Positions 1-8,431 of a stretch of 64,000 nucleotides of DNA are shown piece after piece. The stretch's first letter is position 1; every line of letters begins with the position of its first letter. Source of the stretch: JAAXGI01 sp965206975 (GTDB lineage Bacteria; Gemmatimonadota; Gemmatimonadetes; Longimicrobiales; Gaopeijiaceae); contig OZ242253.1 in the NCBI GenBank assembly GCA_965206975.1, positions 1,984,001 to 2,048,000 on the forward strand, written 5' to 3'. The position numbers and the translations under genes are program-made. The notes under the pieces are model-generated. The model searched no databases. It was not told the origin of the DNA and worked only from the letters and a program-made list of their open reading frames with translations.

Positions 1-42
1 GGAGTTGATACGTTGGCGTCTTCACTGAGCGGTGGAGGCGTA

Positions 43-1083
43 ATGATCGGGAGAGAGACGCGGGTGTTGTTGCGGCACTATTTGGAGGAGGGGATGAGCA
101 AGGCCGCGATCGCGCGGCAGCTCGGTGTCAACCGGCGAACGGTGCACCGCTGGATCGCGGTGGGACAGCTGGACCGGGAGTTGGACGGCGAGGCCGTAAG
201 ATACGGGCCGAGGCGCGGGCGGTCCTCGAAGCTTGATCCGTACAAAGGGATCATCAACGTCCGTCTGGCCGAGTATCCCGAGCTCAGTGCCGCCCGGCTG
301 TTCGACGAGGTTCGGGCGGCGGGCTATCCGGGCGGCTACGGTCAGGTGAAGCGGTACGTCCGCGAGGTTCAGCCCCGGGCTCCGGAGGAGCCGGTGCGGC
401 GGTTCGAGACGCCGCCGGGCCACCAGGCGCAGGTGGACTTCGCGGAGTTCCGGCTGCCGTGGGGCAAACGGCACGCGCTGATCGTGGTGCTGGGCTACTC
501 GCGCTACATGTGGCTCCGGTACTACGAGCGGCAGACGATGGCCGTAGTGATGCGGGGGCTGGAGTCGGCCTTCCGGTCCTTCGGCGGCGTGCCCTCGGAG
601 CTTCTGTTCGACCAAATGAAGGCCGTGGTCCTCGGCGACCGGCGCGACGAGGGCGGGCGGTTGGCCGAGAACCCGGAGTTCCTGCGCTTCAGCATGCACT
701 GGGGCTTCCGCATCCGGGCGTGCCGCCCGTACCGGGCCCAGACCAAGGGCAAGGTGGAACGCCTGGTCAGCTACATCCGCAAGAACTTCTTCTACGGCCG
801 CAGCTTCGCGTCGGACGACGATCTGAACGCCCAGGTCGTGCAGTGGCTCGACACCGTGGCGAACGTCCGGATCCACGGGACCCTGAAGGAGCGTCCGGCT
901 CGGAGGTTCGAGGCGGAGCGGCCTCGTCTGATGCCGTTGGCCCCTTGGACTTACCGTCCAGTGGCCCCCCGGCCCGTGGAGGCGGCGCCGGACCGGGCTG
1001 CCGAGTCGGTGGCCCTTCCGCTCGTGGACGTCGAGCACCGCCCGCTGGCCGAGTACGCCCGGATCGCGGGAGGCGGGTCGTGA
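43..1083 (+). CDS. istA: IS21-family transposase IstA
   Basis: IstA is the DDE transposase of IS21-type elements and acts with the ATPase IstB. The protein is about 346 aa. An N-terminal helix-turn-helix region (KAAIARQLGVNRRTVHRW, about residues 20-40) is followed by an rve/DDE integrase core. Candidate catalytic residues are the Asp in QVDFAE, the Asp in LFDQMK and the Glu in GKVERL. The start at 43 is chosen because GGAGG lies just upstream; an in-frame TTG at 13 would add ten residues. The stop TGA overlaps the GTG start of istB (GTGA), the usual coupling. The gene looks intact, but its IstB partner is interrupted, so the element is probably not autonomous. Confidence 0.88.
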   Translation: MIGRETRVLLRHYLEEGMSKAAIARQLGVNRRTVHRWIAVGQLDRELDGEAVRYGPRRGRSSKLDPYKGIINVRLAEYPELSAARLFDEVRAAGYPGGYGQVKRYVREVQPRAPEEPVRRFETPPGHQAQVDFAEFRLPWGKRHALIVVLGYSRYMWLRYYERQTMAVVMRGLESAFRSFGGVPSELLFDQMKAVVLGDRRDEGGRLAENPEFLRFSMHWGFRIRACRPYRAQTKGKVERLVSYIRKNFFYGRSFASDDDLNAQVVQWLDTVANVRIHGTLKERPARRFEAERPRLMPLAPWTYRPVAPRPVEAAPDRAAESVALPLVDVEHRPLAEYARIAGGGS

Positions 1084-1442
1084 GACCTCCGTCGCGCCGG
1101 GAACGCATCGCCGCCCAGCTCGCCGACCTCAAGATGCCGGGCGCCCTGGAAGCGCTGGACGAGATCCTCGCCGGAGTCGAAGGCGGCGGGACGACCGCCG
1201 CGGAAGCGATCGAGCGCCTGCTGGCGGCTCAGATCGCTCTGCGCAACAGCCGCCGCCTCGAGGCGGCGATGCGCTCCAGCCGGCTGCCGTGCGTGAGGAC
1301 CCTGGCAGACTTCGACTTCGCCTTCCAGCCCTCGGTCAAGCGGGAGCAGATCGACTCGCTGCACGAGCTCGGGTTCCTCGAGCGCAAGGAGAACGTCGTC
1401 TTCCTCGGCCCGCCTGATCCAACGACATACTGCACCACCTCG

Positions 1443-3542
1443 CTATGTGCTTGTGTTGTCGACCGTTAACTGATTCACGTCCACAGTTCGCGGCCGAGTT
1501 TGTCCTCTCTTTACTGTGTCGACGTAGTTCCGCACGTCTCTGCTCTCCAGGTCATCCGCCTCGATGATCCAGGGGGCATAGGGCACCACCTGGCGACCAG
1601 GCAGGATCTGAAGTCGGATCAACCTCCTCACGGTGGTGGGGCTAACGCCCAACGTCGCCGCCGCTTGCTCCATCGTAACGATTCCAGTCCGCTCAGGGGC
1701 GCTTCTATCATGGACCGGGATTCCGTTACGGTTGCGGAGCGAGACCACGCGACTCGTGATCCAGGTGTTGCCTCTCCCGGTGCGCAGTCCCAACCGATTG
1801 AGGACCCGTGTGATCTGTCCATCGGGAAGAAGTGGCGCAAGTTCCCTTACCAGATCGACCACCGTGCGAGCGGTCCGGTACCGATGCTCGCCGGTACGGC
1901 GCTTTCGGAGCTGGAGTTGGCTGTGCTGGCCTCCCGCCCATCGGATCACGAGGTCGATCTGTGCACGCTCGTCGTCCACCTCGACGAGGATCTCCTCGAT
2001 GAGTGTGCGCACGATCCGCTTCTTCAGCCGTAGATCGGCGCTCGGATGGTTCCACACTCGAGGCAGCTCGTCCGCCAGGCGGGTCAGAGCCTCTCGGTCG
2101 ACCGCAGCCTGGGTGTGCCGAGCCTTCTCCTCCAACCCAACCCGCTCCCGCTCAAGCTCGCTCACAGTGGCCAGTGCGTCGTTCCACCGATATTCCAGCT
2201 CAGCGGCCACCAGGCGGTTCTCGGGATCGACGACATCGTACTGCCGGCGGGCCCGCTCGGCTTCGTACCGCGCCTGCTGCAGCTTCAGTTCGAACAGCTC
2301 CCGGCGCTCTACCGCCTGGGCTTCTGCCTGACTTTGTGCTTCCAGGGCTGCCTCCGCCGCTCCCGGCTCCAGGATCGCGAGGACCGCTGCCTCGACGGCG
2401 CGGTCCACCGCGAGTCCTCCGAACGACAGACACGGTCCCGTCCCATGGTTCACCGATGCGCCGCGGCAGGCATAGCGGGGCACCCGGCCGTCCTTTCCCG
2501 AGTAGGCGACGTGCAACCGGCGTCCGCAACGCCGGCACCGGAGCAGCCCCGCGACCAGGGCAGGCCCGTGCCGGGGTGTCCCCCGGCTCATCAGTCCTTT
2601 CCTTTGAGTGTTCTCCGCGATCTGTCGCTGCGTGTTCTGGAAGTGGTCCCAGCTCACGTAGCCCTCATGATGGTCAGGGATCAACACCCGCCACTCACTT
2701 TGCGGAAGACGCAGGCCCGGGCGCCTCACTGCCCGTCCACCCTCAACCGCGGTCCGCGTCCGGGTTCGCCCGTAAGCGTACGCTCCTCCGTAGATCGGGT
2801 TCGTGAGAACGTTGCGTATCGTGTTGTAGACCGGAAGCTTCCAGATCACCCCTCGGCCGAAGGGACCGTACTCGACGGCCGGTAGCTCCACGCCCTCGCT
2901 CCGGAACCAGAGGAGCACCTGCCGGATGCTTCCCATCTCTTCGAACTTCCGGAACACGAGCCCGATCATCTCCTGGATCCGCCGATCGGGATCCCGCTCG
3001 CAGCGGTTGTCCCGTGTTCGGATGTAGCCGATGGGCACCGTGGTGTAGAACTCGCCCCGTTCGGCCTTCTGCCGGATCGCGGCCAGAGAGCGCTGCCGAA
3101 GCATCCCGAGCTCCCACTCGCTCATCGTGCCTTTCAGCCCCAGGAGTAGCCGATCGTTGGACTCTCGGGGATCGTAGATGCCTTCAGCGTCGACGATCAG
3201 GGTCCGCGTCAACCCACAGAGATCCACGAGGTGCGACCAGTCGCGGTTGTTTCTGGCCAGGCGCGAAGCCTCGAGTGCGAACACGCCCCCGACCTGCTCC
3301 AGGCACACGGCTGAGACCAAGCGCTCGAACCCGGGTCGAGCCACACGGCCCGAGCCTGACCGTCCAAGGTCCTCGTCCACAACCTCCACCCGCCGGAAGC
3401 CCAGGGTTCTCGCCCGATCCGTGAGGCCATACTGGCGTCTCCGGCTCTCCAGGTTCTCCAGAACCTGGGTCGGCGTGGACTGCCGAACGTAGACATACGC
3501 GGCCCGCTCCAGATGGGCTCGACTTAGCTTCGCCGGCATCAT
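1443..3542 (-). CDS. Large serine recombinase with C-terminal helix-turn-helix
   Basis: The protein is 699 aa. It opens with a resolvase catalytic domain (nucleophile in YVYVRQST; ALEASRLARNNRDW arginine region), then a recombinase domain (about residues 160-290), a zinc ribbon (CRRCGRRLH then CRG and a later Cys, about 330-375) and a long charged coiled coil (about 390-470). The last 70 residues contain a MerR/excisionase-like helix-turn-helix (MEQAAATLGVSPTTVRRLIR). It would catalyse integration or excision of the element that carries it. The start at 3542 has a strong AGAGGAGGAAGG ribosome site; the open frame extends further upstream but that part is not conserved-looking. Its start overlaps the stop of the 50-aa gene (TCATGATG), so translation is probably coupled. 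Confidence 0.9.
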   Translation of the reverse strand: MMPAKLSRAHLERAAYVYVRQSTPTQVLENLESRRRQYGLTDRARTLGFRRVEVVDEDLGRSGSGRVARPGFERLVSAVCLEQVGGVFALEASRLARNNRDWSHLVDLCGLTRTLIVDAEGIYDPRESNDRLLLGLKGTMSEWELGMLRQRSLAAIRQKAERGEFYTTVPIGYIRTRDNRCERDPDRRIQEMIGLVFRKFEEMGSIRQVLLWFRSEGVELPAVEYGPFGRGVIWKLPVYNTIRNVLTNPIYGGAYAYGRTRTRTAVEGGRAVRRPGLRLPQSEWRVLIPDHHEGYVSWDHFQNTQRQIAENTQRKGLMSRGTPRHGPALVAGLLRCRRCGRRLHVAYSGKDGRVPRYACRGASVNHGTGPCLSFGGLAVDRAVEAAVLAILEPGAAEAALEAQSQAEAQAVERRELFELKLQQARYEAERARRQYDVVDPENRLVAAELEYRWNDALATVSELERERVGLEEKARHTQAAVDREALTRLADELPRVWNHPSADLRLKKRIVRTLIEEILVEVDDERAQIDLVIRWAGGQHSQLQLRKRRTGEHRYRTARTVVDLVRELAPLLPDGQITRVLNRLGLRTGRGNTWITSRVVSLRNRNGIPVHDRSAPERTGIVTMEQAAATLGVSPTTVRRLIRLQILPGRQVVPYAPWIIEADDLESRDVRNYVDTVKRGQTRPRTVDVNQLTVDNTST

Positions 3543-3691
3543 GACCGGCCTTCCTCCTCTGTCGTCTCGGTCGCTATGAGCTCGAGCAGACGAACCCATA
3601 ACTCCAGCACCTTCGCCCTTGCTTCCGGCGGCAGGGTGTCCCATCGAACCGGTCCAGATCCCAACGGCAGCGATCGCTGCAGCTTCATCAT
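3539..3691 (-). CDS. Small accessory protein of the recombinase element (50 aa)
   Basis: A 50-codon frame starting ATGATGAAG lies between the DUF5372-like gene (2-bp gap) and the recombinase (overlap). Its product has a short LPLGSGPVRWDTLPPEARAK segment followed by an amphipathic helix (VLELWVRLLELIATET) and an acidic tail. Similar small proteins with a conserved LPPEAR...ALLARLL-type helix often precede this kind of recombinase; that comparison is from memory. Its function is unknown. It might be a recombination partner or directionality factor, but nothing in the sequence proves this. Confidence 0.6.
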   Translation of the reverse strand: MMKLQRSLPLGSGPVRWDTLPPEARAKVLELWVRLLELIATETTEEEGRS

Positions 3692-3693
3692 TG

Positions 3694-3972
3694 CTAATCT
3701 CCCGCTGAGGGTGGGGAAGGCACCACAGCAGGATCATCGAGTAGGTCCGAGGCGTCCAACAGACGGCGGAGCGACTCAAGCGCCCGCACGCTCAAGACCG
3801 GGCGCTCCACAGCCGTGCCGTCAAGCGCCGCATCGGCTTCCGCCATCCACACCGGCACCTCCGTCTTCGTGCCGTCAGGAAGCGTCACGACATAGCTGGC
3901 CCGCCCGCCACGGTCCCGGCAGCCGGTGACTAGAAGCTCAGTATCAACCAGCGGATGCCACGGATACCGGAT
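3694..3972 (-). CDS. DUF5372-like small protein
   Basis: The frame encodes HPLVDTELLVTGCRDRGG, then YVVTLPDGTKTEVPVWM and an Asp/Leu-rich tail. This matches the HPL...YVVxLPDG...PxWM pattern of DUF5372-type proteins found next to IS-associated recombinases. The conserved part begins before the only GTG (3888), and no ATG, GTG or TTG precedes HPLV in frame; the nearest candidates are ATC (3972) or CTG (3951). The start is therefore uncertain and may be non-canonical, or the 5' end was altered on integration. Its role in the element is unknown. Confidence 0.5.
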   Translation of the reverse strand: MRYPWHPLVDTELLVTGCRDRGGRASYVVTLPDGTKTEVPVWMAEADAALDGTAVERPVLSVRALESLRRLLDASDLLDDPAVVPSPPSAGD

Positions 3973-4559
3973 GCGGATCGTCGATTTGTGAGTAGTGTGT
4001 CGGGGGCCCGCCGGGCGTCGGCAAGACGCACCTCGCGATCAGTCTGGCGATCACCGCGGCCGAAAGCGGCCGCAAGATCTACTTCGGCACCCTGACCGAC
4101 CTGGTGAACTCCCTGGAGGAAGCCAAAGCCGCGGGCCGGCTCGAGCGCCGCCTGAAGACGCTGACCCATCCAGCGCTTCTGGTCGTCGACGAGATCGGCT
4201 ACCTGCCGGTGACCCAGAGCGGCGCGGTCCTCTTCTTCCAGCTCGTCAACCGCCGCTACGAGCGTGCCTCCACGGTCCTGACCTCCAACAAGGGCTTCGA
4301 GGAGTGGGGCCGGATCCTCGGCGACGAGGTGATGGCCGCCGCCCTCCTGGACCGCCTGCTCCACCGCTGCCACATGGTCAACATCCGGGGCAACAGCTAC
4401 CGGATGCGGCGCCACGCTGAGCTCTCGAAGGCGATCCATCCACTGGGGACCCCAATAACCCCCGCATCCTCTGCCCGGCAGGCCGCGTCATGAGAGCCTC
4501 CCGGCTCCCCGACAGCCGCCCCGCTCCGGTCGCTACGCTCCCTCCCCGGGGCGGCTCGG

Positions 4560-4613
4560 AAAGTGAGACATTTTCCATGGCCCAAAGTGGGACATTTTCA
4601 ACGGCCGTTGACA
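4560..4613. repeat. IS21 right terminal repeats
   Basis: Two 16-bp direct copies differing at one base, AAAGTGAGACATTTTC (4560-4575) and AAAGTGGGACATTTTC (4584-4599), are followed by CAACGGCCGTTGACA. Tandem terminal repeats of this kind are the usual IstA binding sites at IS21 ends. Confidence 0.75.
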
Positions 4614-5031
4614 CTTGTTGGCGCGCGCTGGCCGTTCCGCATGGTGGGGCTGATGCTCTCCCTCTTTGCGGGGATCGCGCTCATCCTGTCCGCGGTCGGG
4701 CTCTATTCCGTCGCCGCCTTCTCGGTCGCCCAAAAGGACCCGGGAGATCGGAATCCGGGTCGCGCTCGGCGCCGAGCCGAGGCAGATGTCTTGGCTGTCC
4801 CTCAGAAGGCCCTTGGGGTATCTGGCCATCGGACTTCCGGCGGGGATCCTAGGAGCGCCCCTGGGGGTGGGTCAACTGCTACAGAGCATCCTCATCCAGA
4901 TCAGCCCGGCGGATCCGTTGACGCTCGCCGGCATCGTCCTGCTGCTCGCGGTCGTAAGTCTCGTGGCCTGCCTGATCCTGGCCCAGCGAGCGGCACGCCT
5001 CGATTCGATGGTCGCGCTCCGGATCGAGTAG
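4614..5031 (+). pseudogene. FtsX/MacB-type permease, C-terminal fragment, frameshifted
   Basis: The fragment encodes the last transmembrane region of an ABC permease of the FtsX/ADOP type: MVGLMLSLFAGIALILSAVG, then TREIGIRVALGA, two more hydrophobic helices and the typical ending ARLDSMVALRIE. The reading frame changes near 4734-4737, where a run of four A replaces an expected three (VAQ|RTREIG). The 5' part is missing, cut by the right end of the IS21 element. It is dead because of truncation; the frameshift is a second lesion or a sequencing slip. Confidence 0.8.
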
Positions 5032-5230
5032 GGCCTGAATTCACGACTGGCCCCGTTGGTGCACGGGAAGGTCGCGTGTGCCAATGGACCCAGTCATCAA
5101 CACTCCCGCAGGATCTCTCGGTCCAGGCACGGATCCGCAGCCCCTTCAGCCTCCGATTCTCTTCGCGGAGCTGCCTCCGCTCCCCGGAGTTCCGGCACCC
5201 CCCAAGCCCTGCCTACTTCCCCGTCCACCG

Positions 5231-8200
5231 CTAAGACGTTGCGGGCCGTGCCATCGCGAGTCGAGGTTGCTCCGCGGGTGCGCGCCCGTACTGAAGCGTG
5301 GCTAGAGCGGGCACGATCAGCATCAACACGCCGGTCGCAAACACGATCCCAAAGCCGAGGGCCGCGGCCATTGGAATGAGGAACTGCGCCTGTAGGCTCC
5401 GCTCGAACACGAGCGGAGCCACGCCGAGAAATGTTGTCAGCGACGTTAGCATGATCGGCCGGAAGCGTGCCTTCGCACCTCCGACGATCGCCTCTCGGGG
5501 TTCCACACCACCGCGAATGCGCTCGTTGATAAAATCCATCATCACGAGTGAGTCGTTCACTACGACCCCACTCAGTCCGATGATCCCGAACATCGACATG
5601 ATCCCCACGCTCAGACCTAGAAGGAGGTGGCCAAAGACGGCACCGATGATCCCGAAGGGAATCGCCGCCATGATGATAAGCGGCTGGGTGTATGATCCGA
5701 GCGGTATGGCGAGGAGCGCGTAGATCATCAGCATGGCGAGTATGAATCCCCTCCCGAGAGCTCCGAAGGACTCGATCTGTTCTTGCTGTTCCCCGCCGAA
5801 AGAGTATGTGAGCCCCGGATGGGTATTCATGAGTTCCGGAAGAATCTCGTCGGTAAGCTGAGTGTTCACCTCGCCTGCACTGATTGCCTGCGTATTCACG
5901 TCGGCGGTGACGGCGAGGATCCGCTGCGCATCCTTGCGCTGAATCGCGGTCGGCGAGGTGCCGAACCGTACTGCGGCGACGCGGCCCAAAGGCACCTCCG
6001 CCCCCGCGGGCGTGCGGACCAGATAGCCTTCGACATCGGCGATGGCGTTGCGCTCCTCCTCGGGCAAGCGCACATAGACGCGAACATCTTCCTTGCCACG
6101 CTGGACGCGGAGGGCTTCATCTCCGAAGAATGCGGATCGAACCTGGCGAGCGAGCTGGTCGAGTGTGAGCCCGAGTGTCCGAGCCTCCGGCTTCAACTGA
6201 AGCTGGATCTCGCGAAGACCCTGATCCTGATCCGTCTGTACGTCGAACACCCCCTCGAACTCACGCAGACGATCCGCAAGGACGTTTCCTGCGACCAGGA
6301 GCTCGCCCGGATCCGGATGCGAGAGCTCGGCATGGACCGGGGCGCCGAAGTTCACGAGGTCCGCCGCGAAAGTCAGGGCTCGCGCTTCGGGCAGTATCCC
6401 GACCTCGTCGCGCCAGGCCTGCTGGAAGGAGACCGCCGCGATGTCTCTCTGCTCGGCCTCGAGGAGCTTGAACTCGACCGCGGCCACGTTGCCCTGAAGC
6501 TGAAGCGGACCTGATCCTCCGAGAGGATCGGTTGCGCTGGCACCCTCGCCAACGGTGATGTTCACGCCGGTGAGCAGCGGCTGGGCATCTTCGGCCCGGC
6601 CGGCTTCCAGACGCTCGAGGGCCCTGAAGCCCGCGGCCTCGATCACGTCGACGACCTCCCGGGTGCGCTCGCCGGGCGTGCCCTCAGGCATCTCCAGGTT
6701 GGCCGTCACGATGTCCGCTTCGACGGCCGGGAAGAACTCGACCCTGATGATGCCCGCTGGTATCATCGCGATCGAGAGCGCAACAAGAGAGAGTCCGCTC
6801 GCAATCACGATCGGCGGGTAGGTGGTTGCGAATCTGAGGGCGCGGTCCAGCGGTCCCTCGATGAACCGCCGCAAGGCCGCATTCACACCCGCCTGCAGAA
6901 GCCCGAAAAAACGCAGGACCCGGTTGTCGGATTCTTGATCCGGTGGCGGGAGGTGGGAGAGGTGGCTGGGGAGCACGAAGAGCGATTCCACCAACGACAG
7001 GGCCAACACCGAGAAGACGATGATCGGTATGGCGCTCATCATCTTGCCCATCACGCCCGGAATGAACAGCAGGGGTGAGAATGCCGCCATCGTCGTGAGG
7101 ACCGCGAAGACTACCGGCGTGGTGATTCGACGGGTCCCACGAATCGCCGCGAGAAGACCGGGCACGCCCCGCTCCCGCTCGGCATAGATATTCTCCCCCA
7201 CGACGATGGCGTCGTCCACGACGATTCCCACCGCGAGGATGAAAGCGAATAGCGAGAGCACGTTGATGGAGACGCCGAGCAGCATCATGATCGCCAGCGT
7301 GCCAACAAACGACACACCGATGCCGACCGCGACCCAAAGCGCGAGCCGCACCTCCAGGAACAGCGTGAGCGCCACGAGAACGAGCAGCAGCCCGATGGCC
7401 GCGTTCTTGAGCAGGAGGTTCAGCCGGTCCTGGAGAATCTCGCCGTCATTGTTCCAGACCTCGAGGTCCACTCCAGCCGGGAGGTTGGGAATGACCACGG
7501 ACTCCAGATGCGCTTCGACTGCCTCGACAATCTCGAGCACCCGCTCGTCCGAGGTACGGTAGACTTCGACGAATGCCGCTCGCTCGCCCCTGTAGCGCGT
7601 AATCAAGTCGGCGTCTTCGAATCCGTCTCTGACCGTCGCGATGTCCCCCAGGCGCACGACCGTACCATTGCTCCGGCTAACGACGATGATGTCCTCGAAG
7701 TCTTGCTGATCGTAGTTCTGGCCGATGGTCCGGACGCGCACTTCCTCGTCCCGGGTTTCGATGCTGCCCGCCGAAAGGTCGAGCGAGCCCGTGCGCACGG
7801 CGTTCGAGATGTCGGAGAGGGTGAGGCCGAGGGCACGAAGCCGGCCGAGCGGTACTTCGATGGAAATCTCGTAGTCGCGGATCCCGCTCGTCTCTACGAA
7901 CGAGACCTCCGGAAGCGCCGAAAGCGCGTCCTCGGTCTGGTACGCGAGTTCCTTGATCGTCCGCTCGGTGACGTCACCGTACAGCGCCAGCCGGATGACG
8001 CTTTGGCGGTTCGTCATCTCGCGGACCTCGGGTCGTTCAGCTTGGTCGGGGAACGTCTGGATCCGGTCGACCTCCGCCTTGATGTCGTCCACGGCCTGAG
8101 ACACGTCGGCGCCCAGTCGGAGTGACACGATGACCGACCCGATGCCCTCCGCGGCCGTGGCCGAGATCTCGTCGACCCCCTCCACGCCCTCGACCTGCTC

Positions 8201-8431
8201 CTCGATCTTCCGGATGATCGATTCTTCGACCTCGTCCGGAGTCGCCCCTGGGTACGCCACCTGGATCTGTACCTGATCGAGCGAGAACTCTGGGAACACT
8301 TCTTGGACGAGACCGCCCAGCGATGCGACACCGGCGACGAGGATGAACAACATCAGGAGGTTGGCGGCCACGCCGTTGCGGGCCATGTAGGCGATGGGTC
8401 CCCGCATCTCGCCGGGTTCGGGCGGACTCAC
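5231..8431 (-). CDS. RND efflux transporter, inner-membrane pump (HAE1/AcrB type)
   Basis: The 1,066-aa protein is a proton-driven RND pump that exports drugs or other amphiphiles through a tripartite complex. It has the N-terminal transmembrane helix, the first periplasmic loop (FPEFSLDQVQIQVAYPGATP), the TM4 proton-relay pair in VGIVVDDAIVVGEN, a second large periplasmic domain and the second six-helix bundle ending near GIVFATGVLMLIVPAL. Length agrees with AcrB and MexB. The start overlaps the stop of the adaptor gene by 4 bp. It is last of three genes transcribed from 11228. The substrate cannot be read from the sequence. Confidence 0.93.
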   Translation of the reverse strand: MSPPEPGEMRGPIAYMARNGVAANLLMLFILVAGVASLGGLVQEVFPEFSLDQVQIQVAYPGATPDEVEESIIRKIEEQVEGVEGVDEISATAAEGIGSVIVSLRLGADVSQAVDDIKAEVDRIQTFPDQAERPEVREMTNRQSVIRLALYGDVTERTIKELAYQTEDALSALPEVSFVETSGIRDYEISIEVPLGRLRALGLTLSDISNAVRTGSLDLSAGSIETRDEEVRVRTIGQNYDQQDFEDIIVVSRSNGTVVRLGDIATVRDGFEDADLITRYRGERAAFVEVYRTSDERVLEIVEAVEAHLESVVIPNLPAGVDLEVWNNDGEILQDRLNLLLKNAAIGLLLVLVALTLFLEVRLALWVAVGIGVSFVGTLAIMMLLGVSINVLSLFAFILAVGIVVDDAIVVGENIYAERERGVPGLLAAIRGTRRITTPVVFAVLTTMAAFSPLLFIPGVMGKMMSAIPIIVFSVLALSLVESLFVLPSHLSHLPPPDQESDNRVLRFFGLLQAGVNAALRRFIEGPLDRALRFATTYPPIVIASGLSLVALSIAMIPAGIIRVEFFPAVEADIVTANLEMPEGTPGERTREVVDVIEAAGFRALERLEAGRAEDAQPLLTGVNITVGEGASATDPLGGSGPLQLQGNVAAVEFKLLEAEQRDIAAVSFQQAWRDEVGILPEARALTFAADLVNFGAPVHAELSHPDPGELLVAGNVLADRLREFEGVFDVQTDQDQGLREIQLQLKPEARTLGLTLDQLARQVRSAFFGDEALRVQRGKEDVRVYVRLPEEERNAIADVEGYLVRTPAGAEVPLGRVAAVRFGTSPTAIQRKDAQRILAVTADVNTQAISAGEVNTQLTDEILPELMNTHPGLTYSFGGEQQEQIESFGALGRGFILAMLMIYALLAIPLGSYTQPLIIMAAIPFGIIGAVFGHLLLGLSVGIMSMFGIIGLSGVVVNDSLVMMDFINERIRGGVEPREAIVGGAKARFRPIMLTSLTTFLGVAPLVFERSLQAQFLIPMAAALGFGIVFATGVLMLIVPALATLQYGRAPAEQPRLAMARPATS

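Larger units (their letters stand above)
1407..4012 (-). mobile_element. Serine-recombinase element inserted in istB
   Basis: The insert is 2,598 bp and is bounded by identical 8-bp copies of GGCCCGCC at 1407-1414 and 4005-4012; one copy belongs to istB. It holds three genes on the minus strand: a DUF5372-like protein, a 50-aa protein and a large serine recombinase, packed with a 2-bp gap and a short overlap. No other cargo is present. The short shared core and lack of terminal inverted repeats fit integration by a serine recombinase. The 8-bp core as the crossover region is inference; serine recombinases usually cut around a 2-bp centre within such a core. Confidence 0.82.
1080..4493 (+). 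pseudogene. istB: IstB ATPase, split inside its Walker A motif
   Basis: IstB is the AAA+ helper ATPase of IS21 transposition. The first part (1080-1414) encodes the N-terminal domain up to VFLGPP. The second part (4013-4493) resumes with GVGKTHLAISL and contains Walker B (LLVVDEIGYL) and the sensor region VLTSNKGFEEWG. Removing 1415-4012 joins the halves in frame and restores GPPGVGKT exactly. The gene starts with GTG overlapping the istA stop. As it stands it cannot make a working ATPase: the left part reads into 17 foreign codons and stops, and the right part has no start of its own before its motifs. Confidence 0.9.
1..4613 (+). mobile_element. IS21-family element, left end outside the window
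   Basis: The element carries istA and istB in the usual overlapping order and ends on the right with IS21-type terminal repeats at 4560-4613. Its left end lies before base 1. It has been enlarged by a 2.6-kb serine-recombinase element inserted in istB (1407-4012). The DNA right of it (4614-5031) is the tail of an FtsX-type permease, so the element probably landed in that gene. The flanking target duplication cannot be checked because the left end is missing. The exact right end, after TTGACA at 4613, is inferred from the TG...CA ends of the family. Confidence 0.8.

Noticed and set aside
22..1038. A 338-codon open frame antisense to istA
   Set aside because: It is the mirror of a high-GC transposase gene, rich in His, Pro and Arg, with no ribosome site or known domain.
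1443..3542. A prophage at the left end because of the large serine recombinase
   Set aside because: The insert is only 2.6 kb and has no phage structural, lysis or replication genes.
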